From positions 505,277 through 569,276 of the forward strand of contig MU271143.1 of assembly GCA_021432605.1 (NCBI GenBank): a DNA stretch of 64,000 nt. The letters run 5' to 3'. The DNA is from Coniochaeta sp. PMI_546 (Eukaryota > Ascomycota > Sordariomycetes > Coniochaetales > Coniochaetaceae). The notes under the pieces were generated by a model that saw only the letters and a list, made by a program, of their open reading frames with translations, was not told the origin of the DNA and ran no database searches. Positions within the stretch are counted from its first letter, which is position 1. Every line of letters begins with the position of its first letter. Made by a program: the position numbers and the translations under genes. Of this stretch, positions 12,099 to 24,307 are shown piece after piece.

Positions 12099-15000
12099 CT
12101 AGAAAGTATCCGTATCCTGAGACGCGATAGTACCGAATGTATCTACGCAGCAGTTAGCAAAATCACAATCTTCCCCCCACAACCTTCCTTTACCCGGCCA
12201 AAGACTAACCTCTCTTCCGCCTCCTCTCAACATCTCCCTCTTCACTGACTCCACTCGCACTCTGCACACTCTGTGCACTCCGCGAAGGGCTCTTGGGCGT
12301 CATGGCCCGCGGCCCACTCGGCCTCCTCGACGGCACTCCCAGCGCGCCGCTGAGATTCCGATTCTCCAGCTTCGGACTCTGCTGGCTATCACGGCTGTGC
12401 GTGTGCCCGTGGCTGATGTAGCTAGCCGTCGGCGCGCCGTGCGTCATGGTCCCGTAGCCGCTTTCGACGCTGTGGTAAGGAAGTGGGCTGTTCTTAGCCA
12501 GCTTGCTGATCCTGTTGCTCTTCGGCGGCGTACCCCTGGTCAGGCCAGCTGGGCTGCCTGAGCGGTCGAGAGGCTCCTTGGGCGGGCGAGGCGGGCCGGC
12601 TGTGGCTGTTAGGTTCCCGGCGGCTGGGGACGAGGTCCAGTACTGCTGCTGGCCGGCCTGGTCTGCGGCGGAGCCGTAGCTGTCCCGGTTCGCGTTCCGC
12701 GGGAGGCGGTGCAGGCTCGTGGCTGAACCTGCCCACTCCGCGGACCTTGGGCTCATTGGGGAGTCGAATTCATGGGCATGCGACTCGAGCGTGGCTTTAA
12801 AGAGCTCTGTCTGACCAGGACGTGGCTGGGGGTGTTGTAGGTTCAGCGAATCGCGGTGGGCCTTATATTTTGGGTCTTCGGGTGTCATCCGGTAGTGCGC
12901 AACCGCCGGAATCGTAGGTGGTGGTTCCAGATCATCTACCCCCGGAGATCTATGGCCCGACTGAGCATCATCTTCATGTGCAAGATCCTGCTCGGAGAAG
13001 CCGCTGTGAAGCTTGTCTTCCCCATAGGGGTCGGTATGCCCATACTCATCGTCGTAATGAGCAAGGTCGGACCCAGACCGTGAGGGCGGGCTCTGGAAGT
13101 TACCGTCGTCGTCGTTCTTCTTGCCGCGCCGGAATGCCTGAGCCACGCTGGACGTCGTCGTCTCGGACCAACGCGAGATCTTGGGAATGCCGAACCAGCC
13201 GGTGGAGCTCGTCGACTTGTGCTTCTTGCCCTTGTCAGTACGGGGTGTGTTCTCGTTGCTCATCGAAGCTTGTGCTTGAACGGCCGTCCGCGGTGGAGTG
13301 GCAAGCGGTACCGAGCCTCCTCTCTGGACGTCGACTGCCGGTGTCATCAACATGTCCGGGTTGCTGTTATGCATATGGGCATCTGCGGGTTGGTAGTCGT
13401 AGTCGTCTTCGTTGTCTTCGGGGACTGTGCTGATGCGGTGGTCCGAGAACTTCCTGTCGTAGCCTAGCTTGGCAGATGCGCCACGGGACTGAGGAATGGA
13501 CAAGTGTCCAGATTGGCTGCCATGGCTCGCGGTGGAAGTACCCGCGTTGCCTTCAGGTTCGTAACCACGATCCTGTTCATAAGCACCCTCCGGTTGGAGA
13601 TTGTCGTACGAATGCTCGCCATGATTGCTTGCACTTGTGTTTCCTGGCACCGTCTGCGCTTTAAGCACGTCGACTTCCGTTAGAAGTTGATTGAGCATGT
13701 CCTCAATCCTGCCAAGATCATTGACACCCTTGCCGCTCAGACCCTTCAACGCTCTGCGGAAGATGTTGCGCTTCTTTGCCGGAAGGTCATCAACTGTCAT
13801 AGTACCCGACTGAAGCGAGCGCGCGCCGCTTCCCGGGAACGGCCGCGGACCGTTGATGGCACGCTGGACTGTCTTGTCCGTGTTCTCCTTGACTTCCGTG
13901 ATGATCACATCTTCAGTATCCGCAAGCATCCGCTTGATGTCCTCAAACGAATTGCGCATGTCCGCGGCAGCCCGGACAAGAGTAACCAGAATCTCAGTGT
14001 CCCTGGCACTACGCTGGGCGTCTCTAACCATCAGGTGCTGCATCAGAGCGATGATATCCCTGGATTCGATGCTGTCGATCCCGGCACCAGTAGCTGCATC
14101 GTAGAACGGCGTGTCCATACCATGGGACATGCCGCTAACATGCCTTGCGTGTTTCGTAACATAGAAGGGGTCATCAACTTGTGCCGGCTGCGGCTTGAAG
14201 TCAATGTTCTTGGCATTGGCACCATGTATATCGGGGGTCTTATTCGGCTCCTGCGAATCGTAGCCCTCATCAGGGTTGTGGCCCAATGGACTCCTGATAG
14301 AATACTGCTCGCCATACGTAGGGTTGTCATAACCTTGTTGCCCGGGCATGATGTCGTTGAGACCCGGGATGTTGACAATAGGGCTTGCACCCTCATACGG
14401 GTTGGTAACGAGCGTATCCCGTTTCCGGTCATCAGATGTCCGATGCCACTCCTCGTCTTGCTCCTGGCTCGGTTGCCGACTGTGGTTTCCGGTCGTAGCC
14501 ATGCCTGCAACAGCGCCGATTGCCGCAGCCGCAGCAACCTCGGGAAGGCCGAGACCATGACCGCTACCCTTCTCGTGCACGCTGTGAGTGTCCACGTCCT
14601 CATGTTGTTCATGATGCTGCAGGTCCCTAGCGGCCGGTGTCTGTTGACGCGGCGTGGCATTACCACTCCATGCTTGGCCAGATGCTTGCTGCCCAGCATC
14701 ATCAATAGATTCCCCATCGTCCCAATGTCCGATTTCTGGGATGTGGTCGTCGAAGTTAGGGATGGCTCTGAAATCCATCTTCGGTTGGTCATACTGGTCG
14801 ACCACATGGCGGGTGGCTGGGCTCAAGGGTCCATCTCCATTCATTGCGCGCTCCTTGAAAGATTTGTTTCGCTGGACCCCTGCACCTTCATACTCATTGA
14901 CAGCTTCGTCAACAGTTGGACCTTTGCCCCGGCTCTGTGCTGCTTTGATTGCAGCCGCTGCCGCGGTCAGAGCCGGCAGGGTGATGGCCGCCTCGGACGC

Positions 15001-17757
15001 CGTTGGTGACTGTCGGTACTTCGATGTGGGCACCTTACGTCCGTAATCGTCGACATCGTATTCTTCAGCAAATTCGCGTGACCGTTGGCTTCCAGACACA
15101 GATGTAGCGTTTCGCTCCTCCACCAAGTCACGCCGGCTTTGCTGGCTCTGGTGACTGTGATGGCTCTCCACGGACCTCTTGGACGGGCTGGCATGGCCAT
15201 GAGACCTCTCTTCTTCCAACGTCGCCATCGAATGCCTCGGACTGTAGCCCGCGTTCTGTCCATATCCACCAGATTCGTTGGTCAGAACAGACCCGTCGAG
15301 CATTGACCCATCTACCAGGGACGCCACGTTCGACTCAAGTGACTCGATGGCAATGTGCGGATGGACAATCTGCGGATTGGCACCAACTGCTCGTACAGCC
15401 TGTCCAGAATCCGCGTGGCTGACTTCGCTATCATTGTACCCAACGTGTCCGTAATCCATTCCGGAACTTCTAACACTACGGTCGTCCTCGTCGAAGCCAC
15501 GGCTCACGACGTTGCTCGGAGCAGATGTAGGCGAATCCAATGCGTGGTCGTGCCCTGTCTTTTCCGGCGAGGACACGGATCCGCTGGTATGCGTAACGCG
15601 AGAGTCACGGTTCGGCGCCTCGCTCCCTCCTTCAGTATACCCAGACACGCTCGGAATGGGGCTGAGGCCGCGACGTTCTGGCTGATAGGGAACATAATTC
15701 AAGGGAGGAGGAACGTCCTGGGTGTTGTAATAGTCGTAGCCGCCGGACTGCATGAAACCGGGTGCGTCGTGCCCTTCTTCATATTCCTCTTCCTCGTACT
15801 CCTGATGCGAGGGAGGTTGAGCATTTCGCTCAAATGATGTAGATGCGTGTTCTTCCTCCTCAAATGTCCCGGTTCCCCGGCGCGGCAACGCTCTCAAGTC
15901 TCCGTGTGAGATATTGGCGTGCTGGGTCCCGAGACCATTCTGCAGTATCCGACTCGTCCTTGTGGGCGTCGGAGTGCTAGACTCCGAGAGAACGCCGCGT
16001 GAGACCTCCTGGATTGGTGTGAGCTCTTCCGAAGCCGAGTGTGGCCTGTCAGTATCCGCCGACAGGATCGATGTCCTCGTCATCCCGGACATTGTTGTGC
16101 CAACCTCGCTTGCCATTAATGGCATTGGCGGGTCTGGCACAGAGAGCTCTGAATCCTCATAATCCTCGTGTGGCAACGATTCGGAAGTACGTGATCTCAG
16201 CTCAGCTCGCCGGCGGCGCCTAGTTCTCTTGTCATCAGAGTTGGATGTTTCGTGCATGACAGCCGCCGTCGCCAGAGCCCCTGCTGCCGCGCCCAGTGCG
16301 GTAGCCTGGAGTCGATCGCTGCTCCGCTTCGGTGTCTGCTCAAACTCACGAGCCGTTTCTTCAACAGACACGTGGCTCACGCCGCTTTGTGATGGGCTGT
16401 AATCAAAGTCATGGCGAGCCTCCCTGTCTCGTCGCTCTTTCTTGATGCTATCGCGAGGGGTCTCGATGTGTTTTTCGGTTGCTGAAGACCGCCTACGGTC
16501 GCTTGCATACTCATCCCTGGAAGCAGTCGTGGCGCTAGACGTGGTTGAATCACGGCGGCTCTTGTGTTTACTTTGCTCCCTCTTCAGCGCATTTAGCTCT
16601 GGCAATATGAGCCGCCTGATGGCGTCCTCAACGGTCTCAAGCAACTTGGGGTTGTTGATCGACGAGGCCTTGGAAGTTCCGGAGCGCATCGAATGCTGGT
16701 CGTAAGAACGATGACTAGGGGACATGTTCGACGAGAGAACACTTGTATCGGCGGCAGAGACGAGAGAGTCTTGGGCGTGCCCACCGCTAGACCTTTTGCG
16801 CGGGGTTTTCGTTCGTTCCGAGTGCTTATCCTTCTCGCTCACGCTGCTCGACCTGCTCTTGCTAGACTTTCTGCGGTCGGACCGATCTTTGTCCCTGGAT
16901 TTCGATACAAGAATATCATCGTCCCGGGTGTCCCTTTTCTTGTTTCGAAGCTTATCGACTGCCATGCCGGCCGCTACCCCGGCAGCTGCACCGCCTATGA
17001 TATCCCTGGTGCGAGATGGGCTCTTACTCCTGGTCTTTGATTCAGACATCCTGTATGATGACGACGTTGGGCCAGAACCATCGAGAAAACTGTCGGTTGG
17101 GATCGCAGAGATATCGCTCATGGCGGGATTCTGGTAGCCAGCGGCGTTGCTGTCGGCAGCAGGGATGAGTGGGCTAGCCGGGCGACGGCGGCGCACGTTC
17201 CCGCTTCGATCGATCTCAATGTCAATAGGATTGCGGCTGACGTTTGATTCTTCGGTTGCAGAAGCATAAGAACTCATGCTCTTTGCATCCTCGAGATCGC
17301 CGCTCAGCGTCGAGACTGCCTCACGGTCAAGACGAGCAGCGCCGAGAGGGCTTGCCGTCCTACGACGCGATAGGCTTGCCTTCCGCGTCTTGGTCTCGGT
17401 GATCTGTATGTGGTCTCGGTCGGAGCCGCTCTTCCGGCTACTCTTACTCGGGGTCAAACGCACGCGGACGCTAGGTTTCCGCTGGTCGCTAGATCCGGCC
17501 GCACCGTTGCTCTTGCCACCTTCGAAATATTCTATCAGGAGAGAAGTCTGAGACTTGTTGTGCTTGTGGCCGCGAGTCTTGATGGTGACAGGCGTGCCGT
17601 CCTCTGGCAAGGAATAAGAGGACTTGGTCTCCGTCGGCCTGGACAAATCGGTAGCCAGTTCAGTGGCGGTCGGTGTCGTACTTTCAACAGTCGACTCGCT
17701 TTCTGTGGGAGCTGGCAACGGAGGCACGGTGGAGTGCTTCTTCCCGTCAACGCCCAT
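12099..17757 (-). CDS. Giant, mostly disordered fungal protein (1863 aa) of unknown function
   Basis: Exon 1 is 12210-17757 and exon 2 12099-12142, joined across a 67-bp intron with donor GTTAGT, branch site TGCTAAC (12153-12159 in reverse) and acceptor GCGTAG. Splicing replaces the immediate stop with the C-terminus RDTFGTIASQDTDTF. The ATG has a strong context (ACAACCATGG). Most of the protein is Ser/Arg/Asp/Glu-rich and disordered. Ordered parts are a helix near 368-392 (LLETVEDAIRRLILPEL) and a helical region near 1225-1365 (DIIALMQHLMVRDAQRSA to LLTEVDVLKAQT). A short GWFGIPKISRW block lies near 1520. Three Gly/Ala-rich hydrophobic stretches lie near 250, 490 and 1075. Composition recalls large septal or cortical scaffold proteins, but I do not recognise it firmly and assign no function. 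Confidence 0.85.
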
Positions 17758-20547
17758 GGTTGTGTGAAGGCAGTGGCGCTTGATCTTGACCTAAAAAGGC
17801 CGCCTTCCGAGGTCCAAAGTCGACCGCCCCGGTCTGAATTATTCCCTTCCCCCACGGATGCTGAGGAGAAAGAGAGGAGGGCGGGGTGGGCGCAATTATT
17901 AGAAGGAGTATTGTTTATGGTTCAAGACATTGAGGTGCGGGAAATCTGTGGTGGCGGCTGTAGAGTGTAAGCAAGGTATCGTCACCAAACATTGGCAGCC
18001 AAACAACAAGAGAAATGCGCAGCCAGATTCCTCGACGGGCGCAGCAACGAAAGGAAAAGCCAATACGAAGCGACTACGGAGAAAATACTTACGGAGGTTG
18101 TGCAGGAAATAATGGAAGGTGGTTGGTGGTCGGTCTTGTCCACTGAACCAGTGAGAGCGCCGGTCCGCCGTCGAAGCAGCAACGATGTCTCGGGTCTTCG
18201 ACAGCACCCGGTCAAGTGGACCGGATTCGTCGCCAAATACTAAATGCAGTGAGAATCGGGCTGCGTCTGGCAGGGCAATCGCACTTATGCTTGGAGACGC
18301 CGGCGACCCGCAAAGCTGCGACTGCGAGAGACGAACAAACGACGAGTCTCGAGGACGAGAGGAGATGTGCGAATGTTGGGAGAATTGACGACGACTGGAC
18401 TGGCGATACGACGGCGCACAGAGCCGGGAAATGCAACACCTAGCCAGCCAGTGTAGAGCCGGATGTACTCTGGAGGGAGGAGGCGGCAGCAAAAAAAGGT
18501 CCCTCCAGTGAACAAGGCCAACAAAACTTGGAACCTGTGCGGCCTCTGAGCGACAATAGGCTTATGAGGCTTTGTTATTGTCCAGAAGGGGCTGGGATGA
18601 GCTTGATGAGTTGGCTCTGCTGATGATTTGGACCAATTAGGCGGCCGAGCAAGGGTCGGTTGAACGAGCGGGCTGCAGCAGCGCTCTGCAGGCCAAAGTG
18701 CGGGAGTAGCAACAGGATGGCCTGTTCAGCGAAACATGTGTCGTCTACTCTCTCTGTCTCTCCCTCTCTCTCTCACTTTGGGTGGCGCGCCGCCGATGAG
18801 GCGGGATATGCGGGAGGGGTGGAGAAGAGATGCGGATGGAGGGGGGGATTAAGGCGATGGACTGGTTTGACTTCGAGACAGTCGACTCGGTTCTGTGATT
18901 CTGGAAGCTTAAATATTACCTGATCTGTCGCAACTGGAATGTTGATATGAATCAAGGAGAGAGGGAGCGCGGAAGAATGGGGATTAAAGATGATGAGCTG
19001 AAAAGCGGAATATCCTCTGGCAGATCCAGTCCGGGTGCAATTGTCTCAGAATGACAATTGTCGTGCTATGCTGTTTACCAGCTGTAGTCGGCACCGATAT
19101 GCGTATTGTCGCTGCGCAAAGCTGCGTTCAAGAGATGGAAAAGCAGAAGTTCAAGAGAATACGGAGCTTCTACCGCGGGGGACCAGGGACAGTCTGATGA
19201 TTTTCTGGGGGGAATGTCTTTTGTTGACATCGGCAACGGGTGGACACACTGGAACACTGGACACTACCTCACCAGGTACTAGACAACCAAAAGAGGCAAG
19301 CATCAGTGATAGAGCGATAGGTAGACCCCTGCGGTTGGCTCGTGCCGCCATCCGCTGTTCCCTAGCCGGTCCACATCTGTCCACCTTGGCTTCCGAAAAT
19401 CGACTGGAGTGAGGAAAACGTCACCGCTTCTCTGAGGAACCTGCTACGCTAGAACGAGTCCAGTTTCTCCAAGTCACTCTTTCCAGCTTAGCTATTCTCC
19501 ACCTCACGCCGTTCCCCGTCCAACTGCAAAGGCTTGACTCGATCATCTTCAGCTTATGGGGGCGGGCCACTACCTTAGTAAATCTCGATTTTGGACTCCT
19601 TGTTGAGCTTTGGATCTTGACTGTTTGAAGCTGAGACACAGCAATCACTTCCCTCGTCACTTCACTCTCACTCCCCTCGGCACACCGCCGTCACGGAACA
19701 TCGAGACCGTGCGCTCGGTGGCACCAACCAAACAGGAGACAAATAAAGTGGTGTCTCCTCCTTGACTGATGTGTTTGACCCCGTGCGCTGAATGGCTCCC
19801 AGGAACGGAGTCGTGACTGTCGACCAGAGGTACGTTGATCTGGTTCTGAATCATGTGTCGAGACGATTCAGACTTTCTTTCATTTCCTCTCCAGCGACCC
19901 TACTAGGTAAAGGTACTGTGTAGAGCTGGCACGTAGTAAATATGCGGGAGCTGCCTCTCGGATCGCGCCGTTAGGGCACATTCTCCACCACATTCCTACA
20001 GCCTTGGGGGGTTGAAGCTACTACGTACTAAGTACCACGAGCCTAGAGTGAGACATCACTCCTTAAACTTCGGAGTCTTTGGTAGTTAATTAATGATTTG
20101 CCAAACTATACACTCGAGGCCCCTATGAAAAGGGAGAACAGGAAAGGAGAGCATATCGCGGCGGATCATGCCTCAACCTGGATGGTTGCTGCGGAATCGG
20201 GCTCTGCAGAATGCATGCCGCCGTCGGCTCCCTGCAGTAGCCCATCCATGCTGCGCACATGTGTGGCCGAGGGGGAGGGAGCGGCGACCGACTGCATACG
20301 CATCCCGAGGTACTGTCAACTTCAACGAAATAATTTACCGAGGAAGGACGAGACAGCTAGAGAGACGGCTAACAATCCCGATGCTCACAGGCAGACTCTA
20401 CTCTAGCTTTCTGATAATATCTGGTGGAAAATATGATTAAACCTCTGCTCGCTCTAATTACCGATGCTTGGTCGGGAAACAAAAGGAAAGAAGAAAAAGA
20501 AAGTGATGTATGCATGATGCAGGTAAACATATAATCGTCCTCCACTA
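17758..20547. other. 2.8-kb intergenic region upstream of the giant protein gene
   Basis: Both flanking genes are on the minus strand, so this stretch holds the promoter and leader of the giant protein gene and the 3' flank of the IFRD gene. It includes a CT-rich microsatellite near 18747-18774. Near 20019-20036 is a TACGTACTAAGTACC element related to the palindromes at 23.2-23.5 kb. A 197-codon minus-strand ORF (17899-18492) shows no family-like sequence. No gene is supported. Confidence 0.45.
18747..18774. repeat. CT-rich microsatellite
   Basis: An imperfect (CT)n run with single G and C interruptions in the non-coding stretch upstream of the giant protein gene. Such tracts are common in fungal leaders and promoters. 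Confidence 0.6.
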
Positions 20548-21972
20548 CTAAAAGACCTCCGTCGCCCTCAATGACTTCCTCCCTTTCTTCGCAGGACTAT
20601 CCTCAACATCTCTCCTTTTTTTCCTGTCAGCAGCAGTAGCTAATTGCTCCACCTCCGCGTCTTCCAGTATCTCGCCAAGTAACGGATTGTCCATAAAATG
20701 TGTAGCGAATCCTCCTCCAAGCAGGATCTTGAGCGCCTCGACTCTAGCTTGGAGTGACCACGTATCGATGACCATCAGCTGATCACGCACTCGTAGCTTC
20801 TCCCTGTAGCCAAACTCCTGAAAGCCGCCGCCGTCTCCGTCCGTGCTCCCCCCTCCAACATGCGGATTGTCGGTTCCTCGTCCAGCAGTGGAATATCCCG
20901 GCCCCTTCCCCCGCTCCAGAGAGGTAACAATGCTCGTAAAGCTCGACCGCAGATGTCTCCTGTCCCGCTTGGAAATGGACTTGGACGACTCCCTCACAAT
21001 CTCAGCCATCCTTGTCATGATCCTGTGCTGATTGTACTGCATATCGAACTTCTCGCCCGTCTCCTCCTCGTGGTCTCGCGCCACCTCGAAGAGCAGCGCG
21101 ATATTCGATCCCGCCCCGGTCTGAACTTCGGCGTCTGTGCTATCGAGCTGCTCCATGAACGCCTCCATGGCTTGCTCGGCCTGGTCCAGCAGGTCCGGGA
21201 CGTAGCTCGCCACCAGACCCCATGCTTGTAGCGCTGAAGAGACCACCGCTCCGTTGTCCTGGGCGTTGACTGCCCCACCGTCGCTCTCGATGATTTCGAT
21301 TAGGAACTGGAGGACCTCGTCGTAAGCGGCGGAACCGCCGCCTCCGTAGAGCACGGTAGCGCTCAGTGAGCGTATTGCCTCGATCTTAACCTTCTCTTCA
21401 TCGGAGTCTTCGCAGACGCCCTTCAGTGTCTGGTATACGCGGTCAAAAACGTTTTGCGAGGGACATGTAAGGACGGTGACGTTGAGAGCTCTCATCGCCA
21501 AGGTGCGTTCGTCGGCACTGTCGCCGCTCCTTATGCTCCTGAGAATGGACGTGACGATCTCTGAAAAGTAGCCGTCGACTATGTTCTTGGCGTAGTGGTG
21601 CCGCAAGAGGTGCACATAGGCATTCAGCGCCGCTTCGCGGCCCTGGACACTGCTGCGCTTGAGATTTGTCATCTCGGCGATGCGGTCTCGCAGACGATCG
21701 GGCCAGGCGGCTACGGCATTGTCCTCGACGTCATTGTCTTCGCCGAGAGAGTTCGTGCTCACCGTCATGACATCGTCGTACTCGGAACCGCTGTCGAAAT
21801 CCTCCTCTTCGGAAGCGTAGCGCGACCCGGGCCTTGAACCTGCTCGAGAATGACCGGGAGACGTGTTTGGTGTGTGCGCTACTGACGAACGACCCGACTC
21901 AGGCCTCGCTCGCGCTTTGCGGGAGAGGGTCTTGCCGCTCTCGAGCAGGATTTTCTTGCGTAGATCGTGCAT
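20548..21972 (-). CDS. Interferon-related developmental regulator (IFRD) family protein
   Basis: An intronless 474-aa ORF. Residues 1-90 are a Ser/Arg- and acid-rich tail (GSRYASEEEDFDSGSEYDD). From about 85 comes an alpha-helical HEAT-like region typical of IFRD proteins: AWPDRLRDRIAEMTNLKRSS, EAALNAYVHLLRHHYA, TLAMRALNVTVLTCP, VKIEAIRSLSATVLYGG, and ALQAWGLVASYVPDLLDQ. A C-terminal IFRD_C-like block follows (LRVRDQLMVIDTWSLQARVE), then a basic tail. Animal and yeast relatives have been linked to transcriptional regulation and to inactive ribosomes; the role in filamentous fungi is not established. The ATG at 21972 is the first in frame. It is divergent from the FHA gene across a 2.3-kb region. 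Confidence 0.88.
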   Translation of the reverse strand: MHDLRKKILLESGKTLSRKARARPESGRSSVAHTPNTSPGHSRAGSRPGSRYASEEEDFDSGSEYDDVMTVSTNSLGEDNDVEDNAVAAWPDRLRDRIAEMTNLKRSSVQGREAALNAYVHLLRHHYAKNIVDGYFSEIVTSILRSIRSGDSADERTLAMRALNVTVLTCPSQNVFDRVYQTLKGVCEDSDEEKVKIEAIRSLSATVLYGGGGSAAYDEVLQFLIEIIESDGGAVNAQDNGAVVSSALQAWGLVASYVPDLLDQAEQAMEAFMEQLDSTDAEVQTGAGSNIALLFEVARDHEEETGEKFDMQYNQHRIMTRMAEIVRESSKSISKRDRRHLRSSFTSIVTSLERGKGPGYSTAGRGTDNPHVGGGSTDGDGGGFQEFGYREKLRVRDQLMVIDTWSLQARVEALKILLGGGFATHFMDNPLLGEILEDAEVEQLATAADRKKRRDVEDSPAKKGRKSLRATEVF

Positions 21973-23212
21973 TATGTTGTAGTTTCGTTGGTGTGACGCG
22001 AATAAAAGGTGTATGAAAGCGTCCTAGAGTTCGGTTCCAGGTCTGAGGTGTGCTGGTGTTTCGAGTAGAATCTTTCTGAAAGATCAGTCTCGAACAGGTG
22101 GTGGAAGGTCCCAGTTGCGTTATGTACTGGGTGGCGAAAAGCTCGAGCTGTGGTGGATTCTGGTTACAACACAATGTAGGGACGGAACAGTGTTGAGCAT
22201 AAAATCCATGAGGGAGAGCAGTCGAGAGATTCGGGCTTTTTGTCTTTGTCGTAACGGGAGATATTCACAGGCGGTGGCGCGGTCATTAATGCAGGTTGAT
22301 TGCACAAAAACCCAAATAGGGCCGGGGAAAGTCCTGTATAATAAATACAGCAGCTGGAAAGCGCACTTCTGGTCTAAAGTTCAAAATAGGAAAGTGTGCG
22401 GAGGATCGCTCGAAAGGACAATTATACCCGTGACGCACACCATGGGCTTAAGGCGTAAATGCTCCGAGTTAACTCGTCTACTTATCGGTAATAACAAACT
22501 ACAGCCTTTTCTTGCCCGAGGTTTGCACAGTATACAACTAGTGAGTCAACAGTGTAAACCTTCTTGCGGTGGAATGAGGTTTTTGAATGTCGCATGATTA
22601 TGAGTCTTCACGACAATTGCTGGTGACGCGCTCTCGAGATCGAGAAAGCAGGGATGGGAAGGTGGCCTTAGCGGGGACTTTCACCGCTAAAACCGGCACA
22701 CCCACTGCTGTGACTCTGCGAGGTCCGGGGTAGAAGTGCTTGCATGAAGCTGGACTGCGCTAAGCCTAAAATAGCAGCTTCCCGATAAAAGATAAGATTA
22801 GGCCTGACGTCGTGTCACCTTACCAGACTTGTTGCAAAGAAGCAAACTCAACACTTAAAGGGCCGTCAGAGCTAGCTTGACCTCGAATGCAAATACTAAC
22901 AGACACCGCATCACCCATTCGACCTTGTCTCTAGTTTACTCCGTGGTGGACGCAGAAACGCAAGAAGGGAGGTGAGGCCCACCGCACCACCTTACCTGAT
23001 CAGCTGCCTGTCGTTCCAACAGCATCCAGACCAAGCCATTGCCGGAAACTGCCACTTTGTTGCTCAAGCTAATTTGTAATAAAAAAGTCGAGTTCCAGCG
23101 CCTAGAAGTGGCCGGCACTGTGATATTATAGGTAGTCATGCTGCCCGTTGGGCTGAACAACAAACGTCACCTTCAGTCGGGCTCCAATCGTGGTTGGAAA
23201 CACGGGTCGCCG

Positions 23213-23485
23213 CCTAGGTAGGTACCATTAGCTTCGAGGGAGGATGACACGGCACGGTGGAGTCTTGTCGCCCTGTTGGTATGGGTTTCGCCTGGGAATT
23301 AAGGTACCTGAACATTGTACACTATGCTCCATATCACAGACAACTACCAGAACAGGAATAAGCCGTGAACCTTAGGTTTGGAAAATGCTCGGCTTCGTTG
23401 GTTCGCAACCTCAAGACAGGCAGACATGTACCTTAGGTATTCGGTTGGCTGAGGTAGGTACGTGCCTACCTACCTTATGGTACCT
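23213..23485. repeat. Cluster of TACCTTAGGTA/GGTAGGTACC-type palindromic elements
   Basis: Elements are CCTAGGTAGGTACC at 23213-23226, AAGGTACCT at 23301-23309, ACCTTAGGT at 23369-23377 and TACCTTAGGTA at 23429-23439. A compound palindrome spans 23453-23485, with arms GGTAGG and CCTACC around TACGTG, followed by TACCTTATGGTACCT. They are variants of one core, spaced irregularly over 270 bp. A similar run (GTACCTTACCTACCTGTACC) is at 41524-41543. The function is unknown: it could be a regulatory site family or a dispersed short repeat. Confidence 0.55.
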
Positions 23486-23880
23486 CTAGCTTGAGAACTT
23501 CATAATGTAAGTTAGGTTCCCTGCTGCACCTCCAGGTATAATCTAAGCCTCGCTCCTTCCTTCAAATAAAGTCTAAGGTCTGGTCATCACGGACGCGCTT
23601 GGAGTTATTCGTCCGAGAAGCTTATCAGCCAACTGGCGGCAGCTTGCCCCTCCTACCCCTCACCTTCCCAACCATAAAGCAGCAGCCCCGTTGGTGACCT
23701 TGCAGCGCAACGCCTGTCGTACACGCCGGGAGTGATGCGATTTCCGAACGATCAAGCATGTTTCTACGCCTTCAACTACTTTCGCCTCGTCTGTCCCAGG
23801 AGTGAAGTCGGGCAGCTCTGAATTTCCTCTCGCAATTCTGCTCCGGTTTGGAACTGATTTGCGAGCTACTTACTGCATTC

Positions 23881-23904
23881 TGTCCTCCTGTCCTCCTGTC
23901 CTCC
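23881..23904. repeat. Tandem repeat: three copies of TGTCCTCC
   Basis: Three perfect direct copies of the 8-mer TGTCCTCC in the leader/promoter region upstream of the FHA gene. It is a short minisatellite with no evident function. Confidence 0.7.
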
Positions 23905-24307
23905 GAGGTGAGGATAAAGTGACAGGTATTACCGATAACACTCTCATTCACGCCTTATCGTAACCCCCGCCCTCGTCTGCCTGATCCAGACGTCCGTCCA
24001 ACCCGTCACTCTCAAACACCTTGCCCCGCCCTTCACCTCAACCTCACTGGAACTTCGTCCTCCTGAACCTTGACTCTTCTTCTTTATCTATCTTTTGGTC
24101 TCGTTCCCGGTTCGGTTCGTCGTCATCACCATCAACGTTCAACTTCCTGTTGCCTGGGCACGCGTCTCTTGATCCCGGCGCCCATAGGTAGCTCGACCTG
24201 GCCATCGGTATTCCAGCAAGGCTGTGTTCCAAGCGAGCAGCCAGTTGGACTTGCGAAGATCGTCAGATAGCCAACTTCTCGGCTCTTGAAACCTCCTGTC
24301 GGTCATC

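Larger units (their letters stand above)
21973..24307. other. 2.3-kb divergent promoter region between the IFRD and FHA genes
   Basis: No gene is supported. The central part (23213-23485) carries a cluster of palindromic TACCTAAGGTA-type elements. A triple 8-bp repeat sits at 23881-23904, and the last 400 bp before the FHA gene are pyrimidine-rich. Both genes are transcribed outward, so the region contains two promoters and leaders. Confidence 0.5.

Noticed and set aside
13687-15009. 440-codon plus-strand ORF inside the giant protein gene
   Set aside because: It is a shadow of the opposite-strand coding frame in GC-rich sequence, with no family motif and no promoter or splice evidence.
17899-18492. 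197-codon minus-strand ORF upstream of the giant protein
   Set aside because: No recognisable domain and a scattered Cys/His/Ser composition; more likely leader or promoter DNA.
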